From Bosea vestrisii (GTDB lineage Bacteria > Pseudomonadota > Alphaproteobacteria > Rhizobiales > Beijerinckiaceae): a stretch of DNA of 64,000 nt. The stretch covers positions 5,608,001-5,672,000 of the forward strand of contig NZ_CP126307.1 in assembly GCF_030144325.1 (NCBI RefSeq). Direction: 5' to 3'. Position 1 is the stretch's first letter, and each line of letters begins with the position of its first letter. The notes below the pieces were generated by a model, which saw nothing but the letters and a program-made list of their open reading frames with translations, had not been told where the DNA came from and ran no database searches. The translations under genes were made by a program, and so were the position numbers. Shown here in pieces: positions 33,045 to 41,797 of the stretch.

Positions 33045-34887
33045 CTACGCCCTGATCTTCACATAGCTTCCCGGCGCGTCCTCCAGCGCGGGCAGGGCCC
33101 CGTCGCCGGGGATGCGCGGCTTGACGCGCTGGGGCGCCTGCTTCTCCAGCCAGGCGAGCCAATGCGGCCACCAGGAGCCCGGATGCTCCTGCGTCTTTTG
33201 CATCCAGTCATCGAAGTCACCTTCGGGCTTCGGGCCGGTCCAGAACTGATACTTGACCTTGTTCGGCGGGTTGACCACGCCGGCGATATGGCCCGAGCCG
33301 GCCATGACGTAGTCGACCGGGCCGCCGAAGCTCTGCGAGCCGAGGAAGACCGATTTCGCCGGCGCGATATGGTCTTCGCGGGCCGCGAGATTGTAGATCG
33401 GGATCTTCACCTTCTTGAGGTCGAGCAGCTTGCCGCCGAGGCGCATCTCGCCCTTGCTCAGCTTGTTCTCGAGATAGCAGTTGCGCAGGTAGAAGGAGTG
33501 GTTGGCGGCGGGCATCCGGGTCGAATCCGAGTTCCAGTAGAGCAGGTCGAAGGCCGTTGGAGCCTTGCCCTTCAAGTAGTTGTTGACGGCATAGGACCAG
33601 ATCAGGTCGTTCGGACGCAGCATGTTGAAGGCGCCCGACATGCGCGCGCCGTCGAGATAGCCGCGCTCGGCCATCTGCTCCTCCACGGCGCGGACCTGCT
33701 CCTCGTCTACGAAGACCGCGAGCTCGCCGGCATGGGTGAAGTCGACCTGCGTGGTGAAGAAGGTCGCGCTGGCAATGCGCTTGTCCTTCACCGCGGCCAT
33801 ATAGGCGAGGGTGACGCCCAGCAGCGTTCCGCCAACGCAATAGCCGATCGTCGAAACCTGCTTCTCGCCAGTCACCTGCTCGACCGCCTCGAGCGCGGCG
33901 AAGATGCCCTCGCGCATATAACTCTCGAAATCCTTGAGCGCGTGGCGGTGATCCGGGTTGACCCAGGAGATGCAGAACACGGTCAGCCCCTGGCTGACAC
34001 ACCAGCGGATGAAGCTCTTCTCGGCGTTGAGGTCGAGGATGTAGAACTTGTTGATCCAGGGCGGCACGATCAGCAGCGGCTGCTTCAGGACCGTCTCGGT
34101 CGATGGCGCGTACTGGATCAGCTCGATAATGTCGTTGCGGTAGATGACCTTGCCCGGCGTGGTCGCGATGTTGACGCCGACCTGGAAAGCGCCGGCATCG
34201 GATTGCCGAATCTTGAGTTCGCCGCCACCGGCCTCGACATCCTCGGCCAGCATTTTCATGCCGCGCACCAGGTTCTCGCCGTTCTGCGCCATGGTTTCGC
34301 GCAGCAACTCGGGATTGGTCGCGACGAAATTGGAGGGGGAAAGGGCCCCAGCGATCTGCTTGACGTAGAATCGGGCCTTGTTGCGCGTATGCGGGTCCAG
34401 GTCCTCGGCCTGCTCGACCATGCCTTCGGCCCAGCGCGTGGTCAGAAGATAGGCTTGCTTGACGAAGTCGAAGACCGGGTGGGTATTCCATTCGGGATCG
34501 GCGAAGCGGGCGTCCCGCTTCTCAGGCGCGATCACCGGCTCGACCTGCTCGCCGCCTAGGCGCTTCAGCGTCGAACTCCACAGGTTGAGGAAGTCGCTGG
34601 TGAGCGCGCCTTGAGCCTCGATGATCTTCTGGGGATCGCTGATCCAGCGTTCGGCGACGCGGCCGAGCACCTTGACCATCTCGCTCGCCTCGTCGGCCTG
34701 GCCGGTCTTGGCCTCGCCTCGTTCGGATCGGTTTCAGATAGGCTGCCGTCACCTTGCCGGCCTGCTCGACCATCTTGCCCATGTTCTGCGCCATCGATTC
34801 GAAGTCGGGCACGGGCGGCAGGTCGGTGAACGGCGTTTCGGTTGCCTTGTGGCCGGCTTTGCCCTTCTCGTCAGCAGGCGGACACAT
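33045..34887 (-). pseudogene. phaC: Class I poly(3-hydroxyalkanoate) synthase PhaC, frameshifted
   Basis: Polymerises hydroxyacyl-CoA into PHB granules. The 3' frame alone gives 544 residues from 34679, with the lipase-like box GYCVGG holding the catalytic Cys, [17 protein letters not shown] and the GSGHIAG histidine. The N-terminal 54 residues (MCPPADEKGKAGHKATETPF onward) lie in another frame from ATG 34887, which has GGGGAG upstream. Removing one of the two bases at 34725-34726 joins the frames as [20 protein letters not shown]. The repaired protein is 613 residues, the usual class I length, with the Cys near 350. It is either a sequence error or a real null or re-started gene. Confidence 0.8.
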
Positions 34888-34994
34888 GGCGACGCTCCCC
34901 TCGGTAGCCTTACGCAGGAGTTGCACTCCCCATTTTGGACCCATTAAGGACCTAACCGGTATGAGTGACAAAGAAATTTTGCGGAAGCAGGGCA

Positions 34995-35361
34995 ATGGCT
35001 GACAGGCGGACAGAAATCTCGCTCAAAGCGGCCGGACTCGTCCTGCTCGTCGCAGCTGTGCTGGGCGGCTGCGGGGCCGCCTCGCGGCGTCGCCGAGATG
35101 ACCGATTTCGCCACCACGCCGGGCGAGCCCAAGCCATTCGTCGTCGAGACCCGTCCGCAGGATCCGAAATACATCCCGATCGGCACCACCGTTTCGCGCC
35201 AGGCCAAGCGCAAGACCGTCGACGAATTCAAGAAGCTCGAAGCCGAGCTCGAAGCCAAGCGGACATCGAACGAGGCTGCCGGCTCGCAGGCGCAGACCCT
35301 CGGCAAGGTCCTGCCTCCGCCTGCACCGCCGCCTGCTCCACCGCCGCTGCCGAAAGAATGA
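34995..35361 (+). pseudogene. Small lipoprotein, apparently frameshifted
   Basis: From ATG 34995 a clear lipoprotein signal is read (LKAAGLVLLVAAVLGGCG), then the frame degenerates into an Arg-rich stretch. In the next frame the sequence continues as GVAEMTDFATTPGEPKPFVV and a proline-rich end (LPPPAPPPAPPPLPKE, stop at 35361). Loss of one base in 35071-35090, for example in the GGGG run at 35073-35076, joins signal and mature domain. The downstream part alone could start at ATG 35098 as an 87-residue cytoplasmic protein, but without its signal. The family is not recognised. Confidence 0.55.
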
Positions 35362-35441
35362 GGGGACGGCTGCGCGCGAGGTGGCTTGCCTGATATCGGC
35401 CGGGCAGCTCCAATCGCGGTCCTCGCGCTGGGACCCCTGCA

Positions 35442-36068
35442 ATGATCCTGATCGGCCAATATGATTCGCCCTTCGTGCGCCGCGTGGGCATTGCGCTGAC
35501 GCTCTACGAACTGCCCTTCGAGCACCGGCCCTGGTCGGTCTTCGGCGACGGCGAGAGGATCACGCCGCTCAACCCGCTGGTCCGGGTGCCGACGCTCGCG
35601 CTCGATGACGGGCTCGTACTGGCCGAGAGCCATGCCATGCTCGACTACCTCGACAGCTTGGTTCCAGCCGAACGCGCCTTATTCCCTCGGCAGGAGCCGG
35701 CGCGCCATCGGGCGCTGCGCGTAGCCGCGCTGGCGATGGGGTTGGCCGAGAAGGCGGTCAGCCTGTTCTACGAGCTGCGACTGCACGATCAGGTCTCCGA
35801 GACCTGGGCCGGGCGCTGCCGCGGCCAGATCAAAGGTGTCCTCGCTGCCCTGGAGCGGGAACGAGCCGAGCGCGCCGGCGATTGGTGGTTCGACGACCGT
35901 ATCGGCCACGCCGATATCGCGCTCGCCTGCGCCTTGCGCTTCGCCAGCGACGCGCACGCCGATCTTGTCGTCCTGAGCGATTATCCCGCCCTGGCGGCGC
36001 ACTCTGCCCGTTGCGAGGCGCTCGATGTCTTCCAGGCGATCAGCCAGCCCTTCATTCCGCCGGCCTGA
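35442..36068 (+). CDS. Glutathione S-transferase family protein
   Basis: GST-fold protein of 208 residues. The N-terminal thioredoxin-like domain starts MILIGQYDSPFVRRVGIAL, where Ser9 in the YDSPF motif is the probable glutathione-activating residue. RVPTLALDDG (cis-Pro) and the ESHAMLDYLD glutathione-binding motif follow near 50 and 66. The all-helical C-terminal domain ends HADIALACALRFASDAH. The substrate is unknown. The gene stands between the broken lipoprotein and the aminotransferase. Confidence 0.88.
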   Translation: MILIGQYDSPFVRRVGIALTLYELPFEHRPWSVFGDGERITPLNPLVRVPTLALDDGLVLAESHAMLDYLDSLVPAERALFPRQEPARHRALRVAALAMGLAEKAVSLFYELRLHDQVSETWAGRCRGQIKGVLAALERERAERAGDWWFDDRIGHADIALACALRFASDAHADLVVLSDYPALAAHSARCEALDVFQAISQPFIPPA

Positions 36069-36218
36069 AACGTCACGCAGCGGCGACACCGGAATGCTTT
36101 CGATGAATCTTGCTTATTTTGCTCTGTCGGGGCGAAAGCTGCGGTGGTAAGGCATCGAAACGCAAGAATGTGATCGACCCCCCTGCGGGGAGGCGATCCG
36201 CAAGGACCTGTTGCCGAG

Positions 36219-37439
36219 ATGACCGACTTTCACCGCATCAAACGCCTGCCGCCCTACGTTTTCGAACAGGTCAACAAGATCAAGGCAGCCGAACGCGCCA
36301 AGGGCGTCGACATCATCGATCTCGGCATGGGCAATCCCGATCTGCCGGCGCCCAAGCACGTCATCGAGAAGCTGGTCGAGACGGCCGGCAAGCCGCGCAC
36401 CGACCGTTACTCCGCCTCCAAGGGCATTGCGGGGCTGCGCCGCGCCCAGGCCCACTACTATCAGCGCCGCTTCGGCGTGACGCTCAATCCTGACACGCAG
36501 GTGGTCGCTACGCTGGGCTCCAAGGAGGGCTTCGCCAATATGGCGCAGGCCATCACCGGCCCGGGTGATGTCGTGCTCGTGCCCAATCCGAGCTATCCGA
36601 TCCACGCCTTCGGCTTCCTGATGGCGGGCGGCGTGATCCGTTCCGTGCCGGCCGAGCCGACCCCGGCCTTCTTCCCGGCGCTGGAGCGGGCGATGGCGCA
36701 TTCAGTGCCGAAGCCGATCGCGCTGGTCACCTGCTATCCGGCGAACCCGACAGCCTATACCGCTTCGCTCGATTTCTATCGCGACCTCGTCGCCTTCGCG
36801 AAGCGGCACGAGCTGATTCTGCTCTCCGATCTCGCTTATGCCGAGGTCTATTTCGACGAGAACGATCCGCCACCTTCGATGCTGCAGGTGCAGGGCGCGA
36901 TCGACGTCGCCGTCGAGTTCACCTCGATGTCGAAGACCTTTTCCATGGCCGGCTGGCGCATGGGCTTCGCCGTCGGCAACGAGAGGCTGCTGGCGGCGCT
37001 GGCGCGGGTGAAGTCCTATCTCGACTACGGCGCCTATACGCCGATCCAGGTCGCGGCGGCGGCGGCACTGAACGGCCCGGAGGACTGCATCCGCGAGATG
37101 CGCGAGATTTATCGCAAGCGCCGCGACGCGCTGGTTGAAAGCTTCGGCAAGGCCGGCTGGGAGTTTCCGGCGCCGCAGGCCTCGATGTTCGCCTGGGTGC
37201 CGATCCCGGAGAAATTCCGCCATCTCGGCTCGCTGGAGTTCTCCAAGCTGCTGATCGAGAAGGCCGAGGTCGCGGTCGCGCCGGGCATCGGCTTCGGCGA
37301 GCATGGCGACGATTACGTCCGCATCGCCATCGTCGAGAACGAGCAGCGCATCCGTCAGGCGGCGCGCAATGTCGGGCGCTTCCTGAAGAGCGCCGACCAG
37401 ACCCTGCACAACGTCATCCAGATGCCGAAGGCAGGGTAG
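36219..37439 (+). CDS. LL-diaminopimelate-aminotransferase-like / AlaC-type class I aminotransferase
   Basis: PLP-dependent class I/II aminotransferase of 406 residues. FHRIKRLPPYVFEQVNKIKA is the start typical of the alphaproteobacterial group often annotated as LL-diaminopimelate or alanine transaminase. NPSYPIHAFGF, the substrate loop, lies near 126, DLAYAEVYF near 204 and the PLP lysine in SMSKTFSMAGWRMGF near 240. It lies upstream of hom, and the pair may serve the aspartate-family pathway. Whether it makes diaminopimelate or alanine is not decidable here. Confidence 0.87.
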   Translation: MTDFHRIKRLPPYVFEQVNKIKAAERAKGVDIIDLGMGNPDLPAPKHVIEKLVETAGKPRTDRYSASKGIAGLRRAQAHYYQRRFGVTLNPDTQVVATLGSKEGFANMAQAITGPGDVVLVPNPSYPIHAFGFLMAGGVIRSVPAEPTPAFFPALERAMAHSVPKPIALVTCYPANPTAYTASLDFYRDLVAFAKRHELILLSDLAYAEVYFDENDPPPSMLQVQGAIDVAVEFTSMSKTFSMAGWRMGFAVGNERLLAALARVKSYLDYGAYTPIQVAAAAALNGPEDCIREMREIYRKRRDALVESFGKAGWEFPAPQASMFAWVPIPEKFRHLGSLEFSKLLIEKAEVAVAPGIGFGEHGDDYVRIAIVENEQRIRQAARNVGRFLKSADQTLHNVIQMPKAG

Positions 37440-37455
37440 GGGACGGCGGCTGTCA

Positions 37456-37487
37456 TTCCGGGCTCGCTGCTCAGCAGCGCCCCGGAA
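37456..37487. repeat. 32-bp imperfect palindrome (REP-like)
   Basis: TTCCGGGCTCGCTGCT (37456-37471) and AGCAGCGCCCCGGAA (37473-37487) form a stem with a small internal mismatch. It begins with GTCATTCCGGG, as many alphaproteobacterial repeated palindromes do. It may also stabilise the 3' end of the aminotransferase mRNA. Confidence 0.45.
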
Positions 37488-37582
37488 AGACGGCCTATGG
37501 TGTTGCGCGCTGGCACTGGACCGAGCCGTCAAAACATGGGAACGCAGGCGGCGGGGCGGATAGCTGGGACGAAGAGTGCGCC

Positions 37583-38014
37583 ATGGTCTCTAAGGGCCGG
37601 TTGATCGGGATCGTTTTCGGCCTGTTCGCGCTGGTCTGCCTGTTCGCGACCTATGATTTTTCGCGCGGCCGCAGCGCAGACACCGATTCGTCCCTGATCG
37701 CCGAGGTGCTGACCGCGACGCGAGCCCGCGAATGCGGCCGCGACGCCACCGAGATCGTGACGAAGTATTTCCCGAACGGCATGAGCCGCGCCGAAGCGGA
37801 GCAACTCCTGGCGCAGACCGTGATCCGGGCGCCGAAGCCCTGGTTCTGGAAGCCTATCGACGAGAATTCCACTTTGGCAGACGGCGACAGCGTCGAGGCG
37901 CTGCGCACCATCAAGATCACCGCCTTCGGCAACCAGCTGCTGCGCCTCTATCTCGGCTTCGAGGACGGCAAGGTCCACAAGCTCGCCGCCGAGGTCGTCT
38001 GCCGTTTCGAGTGA
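37583..38014 (+). CDS. Hypothetical membrane-anchored protein
   Basis: Protein of 143 residues with one N-terminal membrane segment (residues 6-24, RLIGIVFGLFALVCLFATY) and a soluble domain, probably periplasmic. The domain contains VTKYFPNGMSRAEAEQLLAQ and closes LGFEDGKVHKLAAEVVCRF, and it resembles a SmpA/OmlA-like small alpha/beta fold in outline. This resemblance is weak and no family is claimed. It has its own intergenic space on both sides. Confidence 0.6.
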   Translation: MVSKGRLIGIVFGLFALVCLFATYDFSRGRSADTDSSLIAEVLTATRARECGRDATEIVTKYFPNGMSRAEAEQLLAQTVIRAPKPWFWKPIDENSTLADGDSVEALRTIKITAFGNQLLRLYLGFEDGKVHKLAAEVVCRFE

Positions 38015-38027
38015 ACGGCGCGAACCG

Positions 38028-38375
38028 TCACTTCTCGATGACGCAGAAGCGGTTTCCGTCCGGATCTTCCAGCACGATGTAGTCGGCGCCCTCCGGATAG
38101 CGCCACTCGGCCCGTTTCGCACCGATGCCGAGAAGTCGCTCGACCTCGGCTTTCCGGTCGCTGGCATAGAGGTCGAGATGGTGGCGCTGATGATCCCGCG
38201 CCTGGGATGAGACCTGCGTGATCGCCAGTTGCACGCCGGTGCCTTCGCGCGGCACCAGGATCGCCCAGTCGGGTGAGGGCGGCCGTAGCGGCTTGTAGGC
38301 GAGCGCTTCCGTCCAGAATGCGATCGCGCGCGGCACGTCGCGCACGCCCCAGACGATCGAGCCGACCTTGAGCAT
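38028..38375 (-). CDS. VOC/glyoxalase family protein
   Basis: Vicinal-oxygen-chelate-fold protein of 115 residues. It starts MLKVGSIVWGVRDVPRAIAFW, the typical first beta-alpha unit, and ends YIVLEDPDGNRFCVIEK, the typical final strand carrying the metal-ligand Glu. Midway, HHLDLYASD provides the His. AGGAGG lies 8 nt before ATG 38375, which is preferred to a start nine codons earlier. The activity (glyoxalase, dioxygenase or resistance protein) is not predictable. Confidence 0.82.
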   Translation of the reverse strand: MLKVGSIVWGVRDVPRAIAFWTEALAYKPLRPPSPDWAILVPREGTGVQLAITQVSSQARDHQRHHLDLYASDRKAEVERLLGIGAKRAEWRYPEGADYIVLEDPDGNRFCVIEK

Positions 38376-38478
38376 TTCGGGTACCTCCTGTTGAACGCTC
38401 AATCCGGCCTGATGGCACAGGTTCCATCCACCCCTTCGCCGTTGACTCCCCCGCGCGCCTCATGCGACCCCGCCGACC

Positions 38479-39825
38479 ATGACCATGCACGCTGCTCCCT
38501 CCGAGATCAGGCCCCTGCGCGTCGGCATCGCCGGCCTGGGCACAGTCGGCGCGGCGGTCGCCGGCATTCTGAAACGCCAGGAGAACGCGCTCGCGGCGCG
38601 TTGCGGCCGGCCGATCCGGGTGACGGCGGTCTCGGCGCGTGATCGCAATCGCGACCGCGGCATCGATCTCTCCGGCTTCGCCTGGTTCGACGATCCGGTC
38701 GCGCTCGCCGCTTCTCCTGATATCGACTGCCTGGTCGAATTGATCGGCGGCTCGGACGGGCCAGCTAAAAAAGCGGTCGAGACCGCGCTCTCCGCCGGCA
38801 AGCACGTCGTCACCGCCAACAAGGCGTTGCTTGCCGCTCATGGTGTTGCGCTCGCCGAGCTCGCCGAGAGCAACGGCGCGGCACTCGCCTTCGAGGCCTC
38901 CTCGGCCGGCGGCATCCCAGTGGTGAAGACGCTGCGCGAGGCGCTCTCGGGCAATAATGTCAGCCGGCTCTACGGCATCCTCAACGGCACCTGCAATTAC
39001 ATCCTCTCGCGCATGGAGCTCGAAGGGCTGACCTTCGAGGCCTGTCTGAAGGACGCCCAGCGCCTCGGCTATGCCGAGGCCGACCCGACCTTCGACGTCG
39101 AGGGCTTCGACACCGCGCATAAGCTCGCCATCCTGACCAGCCTCGCCTTCGGTACGAGGATCGACGCCGAAGCGATTCATGTCGAAGGCATTTCCTCGAT
39201 CACGCCGCTCGACCTGAAGATGGCCGACGAGCTCGGCTACCGGATCAAGCTCCTCGGCGTCGCCGAGCGGACCAAGACCGGCATCGAGCAGCGCGTGCAC
39301 CCGACCATGGTGCCGAAGTCGTCGGCGATCGCGCAGGTGATGGGTGTGACCAATGCGGTGACCATCGATGCCGACGCGGTGCGCGAGATCACCCTGGTCG
39401 GCCCCGGTGCCGGTGGCGGGCCGACCGCTTCTGCCGTGATCGCCGACATCGCCGACGTCGCCCGTGGCACTGCCGGCCAGCCCTTCGGCATGCCGGTCTC
39501 CAGGCTCGAGCAGCCGACGCGGGCGCCGATGCAGCGTCATGAGGGCGGCTACTATATCCGCCTCGCCGTCGCCGATCGTCCTGGCGCTGCCGCCGCAATC
39601 GCGACCCGCATGGCCGAGGCCGACATCTCGCTCGAAAGCATCGTCCAGCGCCGTTCCGAGATCGCCGCCCAGCGCGATCCCGGCGGGCGCTCCGGCGCGC
39701 CGGTCCCGGTCGTGCTGATCACCTATGCCACCAGCGAGCGGGCGATCCGCGCCGCGCTGGAGAAGGTCAGCGCCGACGGCCACATCGCAGAAGCGCCGCA
39801 AGTCATCCGTATCGAGCGGGAATGA
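38479..39825 (+). CDS. hom: Homoserine dehydrogenase
   Basis: NAD(P)-dependent enzyme that reduces aspartate semialdehyde to homoserine for threonine and methionine synthesis, 448 residues. The Rossmann motif GIAGLGTVGAAV is near residue 16, the catalytic region TANKALLA near 112, GILNGTCNYILSRME near 172 and the FDVEGFDTAHKLAIL segment, with the catalytic Asp and Lys, near 211. A C-terminal ACT domain (YYIRLAVADRPGAAAAIATR, from about 355) suggests feedback by threonine. It lies upstream of glpX in the arrangement common in Rhizobiales. An ATG at 38485 is an alternative start. Confidence 0.95.
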   Translation: MTMHAAPSEIRPLRVGIAGLGTVGAAVAGILKRQENALAARCGRPIRVTAVSARDRNRDRGIDLSGFAWFDDPVALAASPDIDCLVELIGGSDGPAKKAVETALSAGKHVVTANKALLAAHGVALAELAESNGAALAFEASSAGGIPVVKTLREALSGNNVSRLYGILNGTCNYILSRMELEGLTFEACLKDAQRLGYAEADPTFDVEGFDTAHKLAILTSLAFGTRIDAEAIHVEGISSITPLDLKMADELGYRIKLLGVAERTKTGIEQRVHPTMVPKSSAIAQVMGVTNAVTIDADAVREITLVGPGAGGGPTASAVIADIADVARGTAGQPFGMPVSRLEQPTRAPMQRHEGGYYIRLAVADRPGAAAAIATRMAEADISLESIVQRRSEIAAQRDPGGRSGAPVPVVLITYATSERAIRAALEKVSADGHIAEAPQVIRIERE

Positions 39826-39921
39826 GGTGAATGGTGCGGTCGGCCACGGCTTCGCCATATCCTCGTCAACCCGCATGCTATTTGCCTCGGCCATCCGCTA
39901 ACCGCGTTTAGGGAGTCCCCC

Positions 39922-40920
39922 ATGTCCGTCGATCTCCGCATCTCGCCCGACCAGATCATCGAGCGCTATCTCTCGATGGAGCTGGTGCGCGTCACCGAGC
40001 GTGCCGCCGTTGCCGCCGCCCGCCTGCGCGGCCATGGCGACGAGAAGGCGGCCGACCAGGCCGCGGTCGATGCGATGCGGCGCGAGCTCAACCGCCTGCC
40101 GATCGACGGCGAGATCGTCATCGGCGAGGGCGAGCGCGACGAGGCGCCGATGCTCTATATCGGCGAGAAGGTCGGCAACAAGCAGGGCCCCAAGGTCCAC
40201 ATCGCCGTCGACCCGCTCGAGGGTACGACGCTCTGCGCCAAGGACATGCCGGGCTCGATCGCGGTGATGGCGATGGCCGGCGCCGGCCAGCTGCTCTACG
40301 CCCCCGACGTCTACATGAACAAGATCGCGATCGGCCCGGGCTATCCGACCGGCATCGTCGATCTCGACGCCTCCGCCGCCGACAACATCAACGCGCTGGC
40401 CAGGGCCAAGGGTGTCAAGCCGCACGAGATCAACACGCTGATCATGGATCGGCCGCGCCATGAGAAGCTCATTGCGGAAGTCCGCAAGACCGGCGCCTCG
40501 ATCCGCCTGATCACCGATGGCGACGTCGCCGGCGTGATCTTCTGCACCGAGCCTGAGAAGACCGGCATCGACCTTTATCTCGGCATCGGCGGCGCGCCCG
40601 AGGGTGTTCTCGCTGCCGCGGCGCTGCGCTGCGTCGGCGGCCAGATGCAGGGCCGCCTGATCCTCGACACTGAGGAGAAGCGGGCTCGCGCCGCGACCAT
40701 GGGCGTCAAGGATCCGAACCACAAATACGACATGGCCGAGATGGCCTCGGGCGACGTCATCGTCTGCGCCACCGGCGTCACCGATGGCGGCATGCTCTCG
40801 GGCGTGCGCTTTGGGCCGGAGGTGATCGAGACCGAGACGATTGTCTATCGCTCGATTACCGGCACCGTTCGCCGCATCTATGGTGAGCACCGCGAGCTCT
40901 CGAAGTTCCAGCTCGACTGA
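39922..40920 (+). CDS. glpX: Class II fructose-1,6-bisphosphatase
   Basis: Gluconeogenic phosphatase of 332 residues in the GlpX family (some members also hydrolyse sedoheptulose bisphosphate). The metal-site motifs are IGEGERDEAPML near residue 69 and AVDPLEGTTLCAKDMPGS near 94. IGGAPEGVLAAAALRCVGG near 224 completes the family signature. AGGGAG precedes the start. It follows hom by about 100 bp and is probably part of the same locus. Confidence 0.95.
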   Translation: MSVDLRISPDQIIERYLSMELVRVTERAAVAAARLRGHGDEKAADQAAVDAMRRELNRLPIDGEIVIGEGERDEAPMLYIGEKVGNKQGPKVHIAVDPLEGTTLCAKDMPGSIAVMAMAGAGQLLYAPDVYMNKIAIGPGYPTGIVDLDASAADNINALARAKGVKPHEINTLIMDRPRHEKLIAEVRKTGASIRLITDGDVAGVIFCTEPEKTGIDLYLGIGGAPEGVLAAAALRCVGGQMQGRLILDTEEKRARAATMGVKDPNHKYDMAEMASGDVIVCATGVTDGGMLSGVRFGPEVIETETIVYRSITGTVRRIYGEHRELSKFQLD

Positions 40921-40938
40921 CCCGAGGCACTGCCTGCC

Positions 40939-40961
40939 GACGGCGCGCTCAGCGCGCCGTC
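40939..40961. terminator. GC-rich hairpin between convergent glpX and tetR
   Basis: GACGGCGCGC (40939-40948) pairs perfectly with GCGCGCCGTC (40952-40961); the loop is the tetR stop codon itself. No T-tract follows on either strand, so it may slow or end transcription only with help. Confidence 0.45.
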
Positions 40962-41638
40962 ATCACGGCGCGGGTGAAGCCCGGCTCGACGATTGTCAGG
41001 CTGCCATCGGGCAGGCCGAGGATACGGTCCATCGCGATGCCCTGGAACTGGAAGCGCTGATCCAGCGCCTTGATCGCAGCGTCTTCCTCGGCGGTTCCCA
41101 TCGCGTTGATCGTCCGTGCGACGGCGTCGTGGGTGCTGGCGTTGAGATGCAGGAGGATCTCCGCCGCAGCCTCGGGGTCAGGCACAGTGAAGGCACCTTC
41201 GGCCTTGCCCTGCGCGATAATCCCGGTCAGGACCGGCCGCATGACCGCGATCGAGGCGGCATTGATCCGGTGGTAGAGCATAAGATTCTCCGGCCGGAAG
41301 ACCACGTCGAAGGCGGCCCTGAACTTCGGCGCATCGGCCAGCTTCATGCTCCGTGAGCGCGCCATGAAGCCGTTCAGCCGCTCCAGTGCGCTGAGCGCGG
41401 GATCATCGAGGATATCCCGGACGCGCGCGACTGCGTCCTGCGACAGGCGGGCGGTGATCCCTTCCAGCAAGTCCTCCTTGGCCGTGAAGTGGTGGTAGAA
41501 GCCGCCCTTCGAGATGCCGATCTGCGCGATGACGTCGTTGACCGTCGTCCGCTCGTAGCCGCGCTCGAAGAACAGCGCCTGCGCACCGTCGAGGATCTCG
41601 TTCCTGCGATCATCCGCGGACTTTACGATACGGGGCAT
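40949..41638 (-). CDS. TetR family transcriptional regulator of the adjacent export operon
   Basis: Repressor of 229 residues. The HTH is AQALFFERGYERTTVNDVIAQIGISKGGFYHHFTAKEDLLE in outline, about residues 18-58. The C-terminal domain is long and helical, with no recognisable ligand motif. It is divergent from the HlyD/FtsX/ATPase genes, and two matching 15-bp dyads lie in the shared promoter region. Control of that operon and of itself is therefore very likely. ATG 41638 is the only start fitting the intergenic region. Confidence 0.88.
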   Translation of the reverse strand: MPRIVKSADDRRNEILDGAQALFFERGYERTTVNDVIAQIGISKGGFYHHFTAKEDLLEGITARLSQDAVARVRDILDDPALSALERLNGFMARSRSMKLADAPKFRAAFDVVFRPENLMLYHRINAASIAVMRPVLTGIIAQGKAEGAFTVPDPEAAAEILLHLNASTHDAVARTINAMGTAEEDAAIKALDQRFQFQGIAMDRILGLPDGSLTIVEPGFTRAVMTAR

Positions 41639-41653
41639 GCAACGGGCTTTCCC

Positions 41654-41696
41654 TTGACGACCGACCGTCGGTCTGTAAAATGACCGACGGTCGGTC
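41654..41696. promoter_or_regulatory. Export-operon promoter with twin TetR operators
   Basis: Two dyads, GACCGACCGTCGGTC (41659-41673) and GACCGACGGTCGGTC (41682-41696), are reverse complements of each other. The first fills the spacer between TTGACG (41654-41659) and TAAAAT (41676-41681); the second starts directly after the -10 box. A bound repressor would block this plus-strand promoter. Confidence 0.8.
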
Positions 41697-41797
41697 TTTC
41701 GCGATTGTGCGCGTAAGACGCAGCCGGCGCAACGCTTCAGGGCCCCTGATCGTCCAGGGCCGAGCACGCCGGCGCGATGGCTCCTATGGAGGATGCC

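Noticed and set aside
37948..39894. A 648-codon minus-strand frame opposite hom
   Set aside because: It is the antisense of homoserine dehydrogenase, which has all its motifs in the plus frame.
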